Assembly (NCBI RefSeq): GCF_900115185.1
Contig: NZ_FOVN01000004.1
Location: 7,501 to 71,500, forward strand
Direction of reading: 5' to 3'
DNA length: 64,000 nucleotides
DNA from: Algorimicrobium echini
GTDB lineage: Bacteria; Bacteroidota; Bacteroidia; Flavobacteriales; Flavobacteriaceae
The translations under genes and the position numbers were made by a program. This document shows positions 39,034 through 48,258 of this stretch, piece by piece. Numbering within the stretch: position 1 is the stretch's first letter; each line of letters begins with the position of its first letter. The notes beneath the pieces were generated by a model that had not been told where the DNA came from, made no database searches, and was given only the letters and a program-made list of their open reading frames with translations.

Positions 39034-40245
39034 ATGTCACTATTAAGCGGTAAAAAAATATTACTTGGCATTAGTGCTGGTATAGCTGCTTATAAAACAG
39101 CGACATTGGTTAGAGAATTTATAAAAGCAGGTGCAGACGTAAAAGTTGTAATGACACCTGCTTCTAAAGATTTTATTACACCTTTAACCCTTTCTACACT
39201 CTCCAAAAATCCAGTTTATTCATCATTTACAAATCTTGATGATGATAATGAAACCTGGAATAATCACGTGGAATTAGGCCTCTGGGCCGATTTATTCATT
39301 ATAGCACCAGCAACAGCCAACACCTTGTCTAAAATGGCGCATGGTGTTTGCGATAATTTGCTCCTAGCAACATACTTATCTGCTAAATGTCCAGTTTATT
39401 TTGCGCCAGCAATGGATTTGGATATGTACAAACATCCCTCAACTGTTGAAACTTTTAAAATTTTAAAAGGTTTTGGAAATGCTATGATACCAGCTACTAG
39501 TGGCGAGTTGGCTAGTGGATTGGTAGGCGAAGGTCGTATGGCAGAACCAGAAGACATTACTACCTTTATTGAAAATGATATTTTAAATAAATTGCCATTA
39601 CGAAATATAAAAGTATTAATTACTGCAGGCCCAACATATGAAGCTATAGATCCTGTTCGTTTTATTGGCAATCATTCTAGTGGAAAAATGGGTTATGAAA
39701 TTGCCAAAGCAGCTGCTAATTTAGGCGCTGAAGTTATTTTAATTTCTGGCCCAACACATCAAATACTAAAACACCGTTCTGTTAAGATAATTCCAGTTAT
39801 ATCAGCAGAAGAAATGTATAACGCAGTACATACACATTTTAAAACCATTGATATAGCAATTTTAGCAGCAGCTGTTTCAGATTATAAGCCCAAAAATGTA
39901 GCAAATCAAAAAATAAAAAAGAAAGAAAAAACGTTATCTTTAGAGTTAGAAAAAACTAAAGACATTTTAGCTTCTTTGGGCCAAATGAAAGATAAACAGT
40001 TTTTAGTTGGATTTGCTTTGGAAACAAATAATGAAATTGAAAATGCAAAAGGTAAACTTAAGTCCAAGAATTTAAATTTAATTGTATTAAATTCGCTTAA
40101 AGATAAAGGCGCTGGATTTAAATCGGACACCAATAAAGTTACAATTATTGATGAAAACGAAACCATTACAACCTTCAATTTAAAGAGTAAAGAAGCCGTA
40201 GCCGTAGATATTTTAAATGCTATAATAAACAAATTGCATGCATAG
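39034..40245 (+). CDS. coaBC: Bifunctional phosphopantothenoylcysteine decarboxylase / phosphopantothenate-cysteine ligase
   Basis: Two steps of coenzyme A synthesis. N-terminal CoaC flavoprotein (~1-185): KKILLGISAGIAAYKTATLVR, NHVELGLWADLFIIAPATAN (His-Asn) and LLLATYLSAKCPVYFAPAMD. C-terminal CoaB (~190-403): VLITAGPTYEAIDPVRFIGN, HSSGKMGYEIAKAAA and AAAVSDYKPKNVANQKIKK. 403 residues, normal. The downstream PorD-like gene overlaps by 8 bp. coaE lies at 50.2 kb. Confidence 0.97.
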   Translation: MSLLSGKKILLGISAGIAAYKTATLVREFIKAGADVKVVMTPASKDFITPLTLSTLSKNPVYSSFTNLDDDNETWNNHVELGLWADLFIIAPATANTLSKMAHGVCDNLLLATYLSAKCPVYFAPAMDLDMYKHPSTVETFKILKGFGNAMIPATSGELASGLVGEGRMAEPEDITTFIENDILNKLPLRNIKVLITAGPTYEAIDPVRFIGNHSSGKMGYEIAKAAANLGAEVILISGPTHQILKHRSVKIIPVISAEEMYNAVHTHFKTIDIAILAAAVSDYKPKNVANQKIKKKEKTLSLELEKTKDILASLGQMKDKQFLVGFALETNNEIENAKGKLKSKNLNLIVLNSLKDKGAGFKSDTNKVTIIDENETITTFNLKSKEAVAVDILNAIINKLHA

Positions 40246-41125
40246 AATTTTCCTATTTTTTTTAGTTTTTATTTCTGTATCAGTTTATAGTCAGGAGTTA
40301 AACTGTAATGTTGTAGTCAATGCACAATTTACTGGAAACGAAAATGTACCTGTATTTAAAACACTAGAAAATCAGCTAAAAGAGTTTGTAAATAATACCA
40401 AATGGACTGCTAAAGAGTACGGAGCTCAAGAACGTATAGAATGTGGTATGTTTATAAATATAACGGAATATTCTGGTGATATCTTTAAAGCTACCATTCA
40501 AGTACAATCGTCTCGTCCGGTTTATGGATCTTCATATTCAACACCAGTTTATAATATAAACGACAAAGATTTTACCTTTCGCTATGTAGAATTTGAAAAT
40601 TTATTGTACAATCAAAATCAATTTGAATCCAACCTTATTTCAGTCATAGCCTTTCATGTCTATATGATATTAGGTTTAGATGCAGACACATTTGAATTTC
40701 AGGGAGGTGATCCTTACTTAAAGCAAGCACAAACTATTGTTAATTACTCACAACAGGAAAATGCCAAAGGGTGGAAGCTTGAAGATGGTTTACAAACCCG
40801 GTTTGCCTTGATAGATAACTTATTATCACAAACATTTAAGGAATACAGAAAAGTGATGTACGATTACCATCGTTTAGGTTTAGATACCATGAGTGCTGAT
40901 CAAAAAACCGCTAAAACTATTATTGCAAGTGCTGTTGAAGAGTTTGAAGCTATGAACAGACGCCGTCCGAACTCGTTCTTATTACGAACCTTCTTTGATG
41001 CAAAAGGTGATGAAATTGAGCAGATATTTTCAAGTGGTCCTAATGTAGAAATCACTAAATTACTGTCTACTTTAAACCGGGTAGCACCTATGTATTCAAG
41101 TAAATGGCGAAATATTAAATTTTAA
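40238..41125 (+). CDS. DUF4835/PorD family protein, type IX secretion-associated
   Basis: 295 residues. Signal peptide MHRIFLFFLVFISVSVYSQE, then a beta/alpha domain: NVVVNAQFTGNENVPVFKTL, FVNNTKWTAKEYGAQERIEC, TIQVQSSRPVYGSSYSTPVY, LISVIAFHVYMILGLDADTFE. The family is DUF4835, which I recall as linked to the T9SS protein PorD. Three T9SS cargo candidates lie in this window, consistent with an active system, but no core por/gld genes are present here. It overlaps coaBC by 8 bp and is followed 58 bp later by recN, a conserved placement in flavobacteria to my knowledge. Confidence 0.75.
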   Translation: MHRIFLFFLVFISVSVYSQELNCNVVVNAQFTGNENVPVFKTLENQLKEFVNNTKWTAKEYGAQERIECGMFINITEYSGDIFKATIQVQSSRPVYGSSYSTPVYNINDKDFTFRYVEFENLLYNQNQFESNLISVIAFHVYMILGLDADTFEFQGGDPYLKQAQTIVNYSQQENAKGWKLEDGLQTRFALIDNLLSQTFKEYRKVMYDYHRLGLDTMSADQKTAKTIIASAVEEFEAMNRRRPNSFLLRTFFDAKGDEIEQIFSSGPNVEITKLLSTLNRVAPMYSSKWRNIKF

Positions 41126-41183
41126 GAAATCGTCTAAAAAAAGTAGTTGTTATAATTTTAGTAACCTCTTAATCTAAAAAGTC

Positions 41184-42836
41184 TTGCTAACAGCTTTATC
41201 CATAAAAAATTACGCATTAATAGACCACCTTCAGGTAAATTTCAATCAAGGACTTACAATTATTACCGGTGAAACAGGTGCTGGGAAATCCATTTTATTA
41301 GGTGGATTATCTCTAATTTTAGGTAAAAGAGCCGACTTAAGTGCCTTGAAGAATGTAGAAACTAAATGTGTCATTGAAGCTACTTTTAATATCTCTAATT
41401 ACAAGCTAGAATCGTTATTTAAAAAATTAGATTTCGATTATGATTCGCAAACTATTATCAGACGAGAAATTTTACCTTCGGGCAAATCACGAGCTTTTGT
41501 TAACGATTCTCCAGTAAATTTGAGTGGATTACAAGTTCTAGGTGCAGAGTTAATTGACATTCATTCCCAGCATGAAACCATGCAATTAATAGATGACGCG
41601 TATCAATTTCAAGTTATCGACGCTTTAGCTAAAACAAGTTCAGAACTACAAAAATACAAAGCAGCTTTTAAAGCTTTTAAAACCTTACAGAAAGAGTATG
41701 ATGATCTTTTAAAGTTTCAATCAGAAGCCATAAAAGAACATGATTATAATTACTATTTATTAAAAGAGTTAGAGGATGCAAAACTAATTGAGGGGGAACT
41801 TGAAGAGTTAGAGGAAACTTACGAAACGCTTAATAACGTTGAAGATATAAAAGAGCAATTAGCTCAAGTAAATAATGTGTTAAGTGATGAGCAAATAGGT
41901 GTAATGACTGCTTTGCTAACCGCAAAAAATAGTTTACAGAAAATAACGAAATTTTCATCTAAATATAATGATATTTATAATAGAATTACTAGCAGTTCTA
42001 TAGAGGTAAACGATATTTTTACAGAAATTGAAACGTTACAAGACCAATTGGATTTAGATCCTGAACAATTATTATTGGTTAGTAATAAGTTAGAACTACT
42101 AAATATGCTTCTTAAAAAGCATTTAGTTACAGATGTTTCTGAATTGATTGCCATTAAAACCAATTTGGCAGAAAAAGTCAGTGTTACTGAAAAATTAGAC
42201 GATACAATTACGGAAAAGCAAAATGAAGTGGCTACAGCTAAAAAGGAGATTGATGATTTGGCAGAAACTATTCATAAAAAAAGACTCGCAGCTATCCCTA
42301 GTTTAACTAAAGAATTAGAAGCTATTTTGCAACAATTGGGAATGCCTAATGCAAAATTCAATATTACTTTAAATACTACTGAAACCTATCAATTTAATGG
42401 AAAGGATAATTTATCATTTTTGTTTTCGGCTAACAAAGGTGGAGCTTTTAACGAACTAAAAAAAGCAGCATCTGGAGGCGAACTATCACGAATTATGTTA
42501 GCAATTAAATCTATTTTATCTAATTATGTACAATTACCATCCATAATGTTCGATGAAATTGATTCAGGTGTATCCGGAGAAATTTCAAATAAAATGGGTG
42601 AAATTATGCGAAGTATGAGTCAGAGCATGCAAGTTTTTACTATTACGCATATTCCGCAAATAGCAGCCAAGGGCAATACGCATTTTAAAGTATATAAAGA
42701 AGATGTAGGCGAGGTTACCCAAACTAATTTAAGACTTCTAAACCACGACGAACGGATTGTAGAAATAGCACAAATGCTAGGAGGAGTAGAAATTTCCACT
42801 TCGGCAATGGCACATGCTAAACAATTGTTGAATTAA
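41184..42836 (+). CDS. recN: DNA repair protein RecN
   Basis: SMC-like ATPase acting early in double-strand break repair. The ORF starts at TTG (41184), which matches the family N-terminus (LTALSIKNYALIDHLQVNF). Walker A GETGAGKSILLGGL (~31), the RADLSALKN and EIDSGVSGEISNK (Walker B Asp-Glu-Ile-Asp) motifs, signature AASGGELSRIML, and the D-loop/H-region TITHIPQIAAKG. Between them a ~250-residue coiled coil (for example ELEELEETYETLNNVED). 550 residues, full length. Last of the bamD run; fabI follows at 44 bp. Confidence 0.96.
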   Translation: MLTALSIKNYALIDHLQVNFNQGLTIITGETGAGKSILLGGLSLILGKRADLSALKNVETKCVIEATFNISNYKLESLFKKLDFDYDSQTIIRREILPSGKSRAFVNDSPVNLSGLQVLGAELIDIHSQHETMQLIDDAYQFQVIDALAKTSSELQKYKAAFKAFKTLQKEYDDLLKFQSEAIKEHDYNYYLLKELEDAKLIEGELEELEETYETLNNVEDIKEQLAQVNNVLSDEQIGVMTALLTAKNSLQKITKFSSKYNDIYNRITSSSIEVNDIFTEIETLQDQLDLDPEQLLLVSNKLELLNMLLKKHLVTDVSELIAIKTNLAEKVSVTEKLDDTITEKQNEVATAKKEIDDLAETIHKKRLAAIPSLTKELEAILQQLGMPNAKFNITLNTTETYQFNGKDNLSFLFSANKGGAFNELKKAASGGELSRIMLAIKSILSNYVQLPSIMFDEIDSGVSGEISNKMGEIMRSMSQSMQVFTITHIPQIAAKGNTHFKVYKEDVGEVTQTNLRLLNHDERIVEIAQMLGGVEISTSAMAHAKQLLN

Positions 42837-42880
42837 TACTATCTTTGAAAATCATTTAACACGAATCAACACAAGAAACT

Positions 42881-43696
42881 ATGTCATATAATTTATTAAA
42901 AGGAAAAAAAGGAATCATATTTGGAGCTTTAGATGAAAACTCTATTGCATGGAAAACAGCAGAACGTGTTCATGAAGAAGGAGGTGCATTTGTACTCACT
43001 AACGCACCAGTAGCCATGAGAATGGGGCAAATTAATGAACTGGCTAAAAAAACAGGGTCTCAAATTATTCCTGCAGATGCAACCTCTGTTGAAGATTTAG
43101 AAAATTTGGTTGAAAAATCTATGGAGATTTTAGGTGGTAAAATTGATTTTGTTTTACACTCCATTGGTATGTCAATAAATGTTAGAAAAGGCAACCACTA
43201 TACGAATCAAAATTACGATTGGACACAAAAGGGAACTGATGTTTCGGCAAATTCGTTTCATAAAGTTATGCAAACCCTTTACCAAAAAGATGCCATGAAT
43301 GAGTGGGGAAGTATTGTTGCCCTAACGTATATGGCCGCACAACGTGTTTTTCCTGATTATAATGATATGGCAGACAATAAAGCCCTATTAGAAAGTATAG
43401 CACGTAGTTTTGGTTATTTCTTTGGTCGTGATAAAAAAGTACGTGTTAACACCATTTCGCAATCGCCAACACCAACCACCGCAGGAAGTGGCGTAAAAGG
43501 TTTTGATGGATTTATTTCATATGCTGAAAAAATGTCGCCTTTAGGAAATGCAACGGCATTAGATTGTGCCAATTACACGGTTACTATGTTTAGTGATTTA
43601 ACACGTAAAGTTACTTTACAAAACCTATTCCATGATGGTGGATTCAGTAATATGGGTGTAAGTGATGCTGTAATGGAGACTTTTACTAAAGAATAA
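42881..43696 (+). CDS. fabI: Enoyl-[acyl-carrier-protein] reductase (NADH)
   Basis: Last step of each fatty-acid elongation cycle; the target of triclosan-like inhibitors. SDR fold with KGIIFGALDENSIAWKTAERV (NAD binding), HSIGMSINVRKGNHY, YMAAQRVFPDYNDMADNKAL (catalytic Tyr-x6-Lys of FabI), and TISQSPTPTTAGSGVKGFD. 271 residues, normal. 44 bp after recN and ended by a strong hairpin terminator. Confidence 0.97.
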   Translation: MSYNLLKGKKGIIFGALDENSIAWKTAERVHEEGGAFVLTNAPVAMRMGQINELAKKTGSQIIPADATSVEDLENLVEKSMEILGGKIDFVLHSIGMSINVRKGNHYTNQNYDWTQKGTDVSANSFHKVMQTLYQKDAMNEWGSIVALTYMAAQRVFPDYNDMADNKALLESIARSFGYFFGRDKKVRVNTISQSPTPTTAGSGVKGFDGFISYAEKMSPLGNATALDCANYTVTMFSDLTRKVTLQNLFHDGGFSNMGVSDAVMETFTKE

Positions 43697-43716
43697 TTTT
43701 AAAAATATTAAGTATC

Positions 43717-43753
43717 AAAAAGCGTCATTCTTATTTTAAGATTGACGCTTTTT
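43717..43753 (+). terminator. Rho-independent terminator after fabI
   Basis: Stem AAAAAGCGTCA / TGACGCTTTTT, extended by TCTTA/TAAGA above one mismatch, loop TTT, then a long T-run on the plus strand. Confidence 0.9.
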
Positions 43754-43828
43754 TTTTGTAAATAAAATTAGCGTAGAATCCTGTGCTTTTTTTCTTATAT
43801 TAGAGAGTCAATTTTTAGCTTATCTCCT

Positions 43829-45550
43829 ATGAAAAAAGAGTACTTATTTTATTCTTTATTATTTATTACCAACCTCTTGTCTGCACAAGTGAATTTTGTA
43901 AATCGAGCCACTACTCTAGGGCTTGTCGCTACAGCAGGTGATACCTATGCAGGAAATGGAATTTCATTTTGCGACTATAATAATGATGGATGGGATGACA
44001 TTACTATGGCTACACGTGAAGGGTATAAAATACATTTTTTCAAGAATGTAAATGGTCATTTTATTGAAGACGAAGAAATTAGCATACCTAACAATACAAG
44101 CCAGCATAAACAAGTAGTTTGGGTCGATATTGATAATGATGGCGATAAAGATTTATTTGTCACATCCAATACGGATGGCAATAAATTATATACCAACAGT
44201 GGTAATTCTAATTTTGTGGATATTACTTTAGTTTCTGGTTTACCAACTGAAAACATGGAATCCTATGGCGCTTCTTGGGGAGATTATGATAATGATGGCT
44301 TTTTAGATGTGTTTATATCTAATAGAAGTGAAACCGATGTGCAGCCTAACTACTTTTATAGAAATAATGGCGATAATACATTTACTGATGTCACTGCTGA
44401 AGCAGGATTCGATAACAACAGTCATATGACGTTTTGTTCCGCTTTTTTCGATTACAATAATGATGGATGGCAAGATATATACCTCTCTAGTGATAAATAT
44501 TTTAATCAAAACTTTCTTTATCATAATAATGGCGATGGGACTTTCTCCGATGTTAGCACGGCATCTGGAACAGGTATTTTTATAGACGCTATGACCACAA
44601 CTATTGGTGATTTTAATAATGATGGTTGGTTTGATATTTATGTCACCAATACACCAACTGATGGGAATGTTTTATTTAGGAATAATGGTGATGGAACTTT
44701 TAGTAATCTTGCCATTTTTTCAGGTACTCGTTTAAACAGTTACTCTTGGGGAGCTGTTTTTTTAGATGCTGATAATGATATGGATTTAGATATATATGTG
44801 AGTTGCGAATTTGATGGTTCTAATCCTGCATATCGCTCATCGGCTTTTTATAAAAATAGAAATAATAATACCTTTGAAAATTCACGTAATTCAGGATTTG
44901 AAGGCGATGCCGCTAAAAGTTATTCAAACGCTGTGGGTGATTTTAATAATGATGGATTCCCTGATATTGCTGTTAGTAATATAAATTATGAAAATATGTA
45001 TTTATGGGAGAATCAAACTGTGAATACAAACAATTGGCTAAAAGTAAAACTTACTGGTGTACAAAGTAATAGAGACGGTATAGGTTCGCGATTAGAAATT
45101 TCAATAAATGGTGACAAGCAATACAGATACACGCATTGTGGTGAAGGCTATTTATCTCAAAACTCCAATACGGAAGTTTTTGGTCTGGGAACAAATGATG
45201 TAGTAGACTATGTGAAAGTTACATGGTTAAGTGGTATTGTTGATTATGTTGAGAATGTGAATGCAAATCAGTTGTTAGAGATTACAGAAGGAAGCTACAG
45301 TTTGGGTTTAAATCATACAGTTGAAACTGGATTTTCTTATTATCCAAACCCAATTCAAAACACGTTACATCTGAAGTCAGAAAATCCCATTCGTTCTGTC
45401 CGTATTTATTCACTTTTAGGTCAGGAAGTATTTAGCAAATCATTCAATAGTGCCAAAGTTGATATTAACACATCTAATTTTGAATCAGGTATTTATATTG
45501 CTAAAATAGATTTTGGAAAGGGAAGCGAAACAATAAGAATAATAAAATAG
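43829..45550 (+). CDS. Secreted VCBS/FG-GAP repeat protein with ASPIC/UnbV domain and T9SS sorting domain
   Basis: 573 residues. Signal MKKEYLFYSLLFITNLLSAQ. Seven Ca2+-binding Asp-rich repeats run from ~40 to 400: DYNNDGWDD, DIDNDGDKD, DYDNDGFLD, DYNNDGWQD, DFNNDGWFD, DADNDMDLD, DFNNDGFPD; together they predict an integrin-like beta-propeller. ASPIC/UnbV domain ~410-490 (NRDGIGSRLEISING, HCGEGYLSQNSNTE, KVTWLSG). Type IX sorting domain at the C-terminus (SYYPNPIQNTLHLKSENPIR; YSLLGQEVFSKSF; ESGIYIAKI). CRTAC1-like surface or secreted protein; function unknown. Confidence 0.88.
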   Translation: MKKEYLFYSLLFITNLLSAQVNFVNRATTLGLVATAGDTYAGNGISFCDYNNDGWDDITMATREGYKIHFFKNVNGHFIEDEEISIPNNTSQHKQVVWVDIDNDGDKDLFVTSNTDGNKLYTNSGNSNFVDITLVSGLPTENMESYGASWGDYDNDGFLDVFISNRSETDVQPNYFYRNNGDNTFTDVTAEAGFDNNSHMTFCSAFFDYNNDGWQDIYLSSDKYFNQNFLYHNNGDGTFSDVSTASGTGIFIDAMTTTIGDFNNDGWFDIYVTNTPTDGNVLFRNNGDGTFSNLAIFSGTRLNSYSWGAVFLDADNDMDLDIYVSCEFDGSNPAYRSSAFYKNRNNNTFENSRNSGFEGDAAKSYSNAVGDFNNDGFPDIAVSNINYENMYLWENQTVNTNNWLKVKLTGVQSNRDGIGSRLEISINGDKQYRYTHCGEGYLSQNSNTEVFGLGTNDVVDYVKVTWLSGIVDYVENVNANQLLEITEGSYSLGLNHTVETGFSYYPNPIQNTLHLKSENPIRSVRIYSLLGQEVFSKSFNSAKVDINTSNFESGIYIAKIDFGKGSETIRIIK

Positions 45551-45585
45551 TCCTTCATTACTTTTCTTTAGAGTTAACAGTTTAC

Positions 45586-45616
45586 TTTAATCGGTTAAAT
45601 TTGATTTTAATCGATT
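45586..45616. promoter_or_regulatory. Direct repeat TTTAATCGRTT x2 upstream of the adhesin-like gene
   Basis: TTTAATCGGTT (45586-45596) and TTTAATCGATT (45606-45616), 20 bp apart, i.e. about two helical turns. A perfect TTAATCGATTAA palindrome occurs upstream of 20980. Possible binding site for a dimeric regulator; unproven. Confidence 0.3.
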
Positions 45617-45697
45617 TGCTCTGGTTTTGTTTCAAATAGCAATTCTTAATAAGTATTTTTAGTATTATTAACCGTTATTAATTTTAAACATTTTATT

Positions 45698-48184
45698 ATG
45701 AAAAAAATTACTTTAATGCTTTTCATCTTCAGTCTCTTTAGCACAATAAGCTATGGACAATATCTTACTGAAGGTTTTGAAACTGCTGTTCCGCCAGCAG
45801 GTTGGACTTTAACGCAAGTTAATGCTTCTGAAACTTGGCAAGCATCCCCTGTCTTTCATACTGGTGCAGGAGCAGCCGAGGTAAATTACGATCCAGCTCT
45901 TGTAGCCCAAGACGAGACGTTAACAACACCTATTATTGATCTATCTTCGGCAACTAACCCTAGATTGATATTTTGGGTTAGTATGAGTTATTTCTGGTCT
46001 ATTGATCCAAATGAAAATTATGATTTTATAGTAAGTGCTACTGATGGTACAACAGAAACTGTTATTTGGCAAGAAACAGATTTAGGCGTGTTTGATAATT
46101 ATACTTATATTAAAGTTGAATTGAATTTAGCAGCATATGCTGGCCAAAGTAATGTGCAAATTTTATTTAATTACAGTGGACTTGATGGCGCTGCCTTATA
46201 TTTAGATGATATATTAGTAGAAGAAACACCAACCTGTCCAACACCAGAAAACAGTGTTGTGGTTCCAACGCAAACGACTGCTGATGTTAGTTGGGATGCC
46301 GTTGCGGAAGCAACTTTAGGCTACGAATGGGTAATTATGGCTTCAGGTTCAGCTCCAGATGCTGGTACTGCAATAGATTCAGGAACAACAGCAGCTGGCG
46401 TGATATCTGATAGTGCTACTGGGTTAACAGAGGCAACAGATTACGATTTTTATGTTCGAGGAAATTGTGATACCAATGGATTAAGTAACTGGTCTGCAGT
46501 ATTGAGTTTTAGAACTCTGGCTCTAGAGCCAAATTGTGCCATCAATCCAACGCCAGCTGATGGTGCTATAGATGTTGCAACTGGAAATGTTACATTTTCA
46601 TGGGAGGCACCAACTTCAGGGCCAACCCCAACTTCCTACAATTTGTATGCTGGAGAAACACCTTCAGGTGATGATTATGGATTAATTGGAAATTTTACTG
46701 ATACCAATGCAGCAATTACGCTTACAGGCTATGATACGCTCTTATATTGGATTATAAAACCAGTAAATGAAACTACCGAAGCTACTGGATGTCCAGTTTG
46801 GAGTTTTACAACTGGATCAGCTCCAGTTGGTGCTATTTGTGAAGATGCCATAGTAGTTAACACAATTCCATACAACACTACTGGAGATACAAGTGCCTAT
46901 GGAGATGATTACGAAAATACGGATGTGCCTCCTTTAGCAGGTGCGCAATTTACCAATGGAACAGGAAGTGCTTTTTATATTACTGGAGATGATGTAGTAT
47001 ATGAATTTACACCAACTTCAAATGGAACTTATAACTTTGACTTAAGTGAGACTTTAGATGATTGGATTGGTTTTTGGTTATTTGAAGGTTGTCCTTTTTC
47101 TTCAGTTGTTGCATACCATACTGCAACTTCAGGAACTACCAGAAGTTTACCAGCTATAAATTTAACAGCTGGAACTACTTACTACGTGGTAATTTCTTCA
47201 TGGCCATCACCACAGTCAACGCCATATACGTTAGATATTACTCAACTAACTTGTACTGGTGCTATTGTTGAGAGTTCATCAACTAATATTGATTGTACAA
47301 ACAATCAATATTTTATAGATGTAGATATATCTGACATAGGGGATGCTACTGAAATTTTTGATGGTACAAACTCATATCCAATAACAGGAACAGGTATAAC
47401 CCAAGCTGGTCCTTATGCGTTCGGAACTACTGTTGATTTAACGATAGTTCATTCAGATACAGCTTGTAATATAGATTTAGGAAGCTTTATTGTTAATGGT
47501 TGTCCGCCAGTAAATGATGACTGCTCGGGTGCAATTGCATTAACGCCAGGCGTAGTTTTTACCGATAACCCTGTAGTGGGTACAAATATATCAGCTACAA
47601 CATCTTCAGGTGCACCTGCGCCAGGATGTGCAAGTTATAATGGTGGTGATATGTGGTACTCTGTAATTGTTCCTGCTGATGGAAACATTACTTTAGAAAT
47701 GAATTCTAATCCAACTGGTGGAGGAGGTGATGCTGGAGCAGCAGCCTATTCAGGTACTTGTGGTTCATTAACACTAATTAGCTGTAATGATGATGATAGT
47801 GATGATGGATTATATCCAATAATTTCTATTTCAGATCCTGCATTAGCTGGTCAAACCATTTATTTTAGAGTTTGGGAATATGGTAATAACGCAACCATTA
47901 ATTTTCAAGTATCTGCCTATAGCGCTACTTTAAGTGTTGAAGATTTTCAAAATCAAAATCTGTTTTCATACTATCCAAACCCTGTAACTAACTCTTTAAC
48001 ATTAAAAGCACAACAGAATATTCAAGATGTTGCTGTGTATAATATGTTAGGTCAAGAGGTATTGCGTGTAACACCTAATACCGTTTCAAGTGAAATGAAC
48101 ATGACGTCTTTGCAAGCTGGAACTTATTTCGTAAAAGTTAAAGTTGCAAATACTATTGAAACGATTAGAATTATTAAGAATTAA
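45698..48184 (+). CDS. Large secreted adhesin-like protein with choice-of-anchor J, Fn3-like domains and T9SS sorting domain
   Basis: 828 residues. Signal MKKITLMLFIFSLFSTISYG. Residues ~20-175: choice-of-anchor J/MAM-like domain (EGFETAVPPAGWTLTQVN, YLDDILVEE). ~177-275 fibronectin III-like (TTADVSWDAVAEATLGYEWV). ~278-375 Ig/Fn3-like (PADGAIDVATGNVTFSW). ~378-520 and ~600-745 beta-rich binding domains (PVNDDCSGAIALTPG, WYSVIVPADGNITLEM). C-terminal type IX sorting signal (SYYPNPVTNSLTLKAQQNIQ; YNMLGQEVLRVTP; LQAGTYFVKVKV). No enzyme motif; likely adhesion or glycan binding. Confidence 0.85.
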   Translation: MKKITLMLFIFSLFSTISYGQYLTEGFETAVPPAGWTLTQVNASETWQASPVFHTGAGAAEVNYDPALVAQDETLTTPIIDLSSATNPRLIFWVSMSYFWSIDPNENYDFIVSATDGTTETVIWQETDLGVFDNYTYIKVELNLAAYAGQSNVQILFNYSGLDGAALYLDDILVEETPTCPTPENSVVVPTQTTADVSWDAVAEATLGYEWVIMASGSAPDAGTAIDSGTTAAGVISDSATGLTEATDYDFYVRGNCDTNGLSNWSAVLSFRTLALEPNCAINPTPADGAIDVATGNVTFSWEAPTSGPTPTSYNLYAGETPSGDDYGLIGNFTDTNAAITLTGYDTLLYWIIKPVNETTEATGCPVWSFTTGSAPVGAICEDAIVVNTIPYNTTGDTSAYGDDYENTDVPPLAGAQFTNGTGSAFYITGDDVVYEFTPTSNGTYNFDLSETLDDWIGFWLFEGCPFSSVVAYHTATSGTTRSLPAINLTAGTTYYVVISSWPSPQSTPYTLDITQLTCTGAIVESSSTNIDCTNNQYFIDVDISDIGDATEIFDGTNSYPITGTGITQAGPYAFGTTVDLTIVHSDTACNIDLGSFIVNGCPPVNDDCSGAIALTPGVVFTDNPVVGTNISATTSSGAPAPGCASYNGGDMWYSVIVPADGNITLEMNSNPTGGGGDAGAAAYSGTCGSLTLISCNDDDSDDGLYPIISISDPALAGQTIYFRVWEYGNNATINFQVSAYSATLSVEDFQNQNLFSYYPNPVTNSLTLKAQQNIQDVAVYNMLGQEVLRVTPNTVSSEMNMTSLQAGTYFVKVKVANTIETIRIIKN

Positions 48185-48210
48185 AATAGTTTAAATATTA
48201 TTTTTTTAAA

Positions 48211-48230
48211 AACCACTCAATTGAGTGGTT
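48211..48230 (+). terminator. Rho-independent terminator after the adhesin-like gene
   Basis: AACCACTCAATTGAGTGGTT, a perfect 20-bp palindrome followed by T9, 27 bp past the stop. Preceding A-run allows it to work on both strands. Confidence 0.85.
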
Positions 48231-48258
48231 TTTTTTTGGGTTTAATTACATTTGTTAT

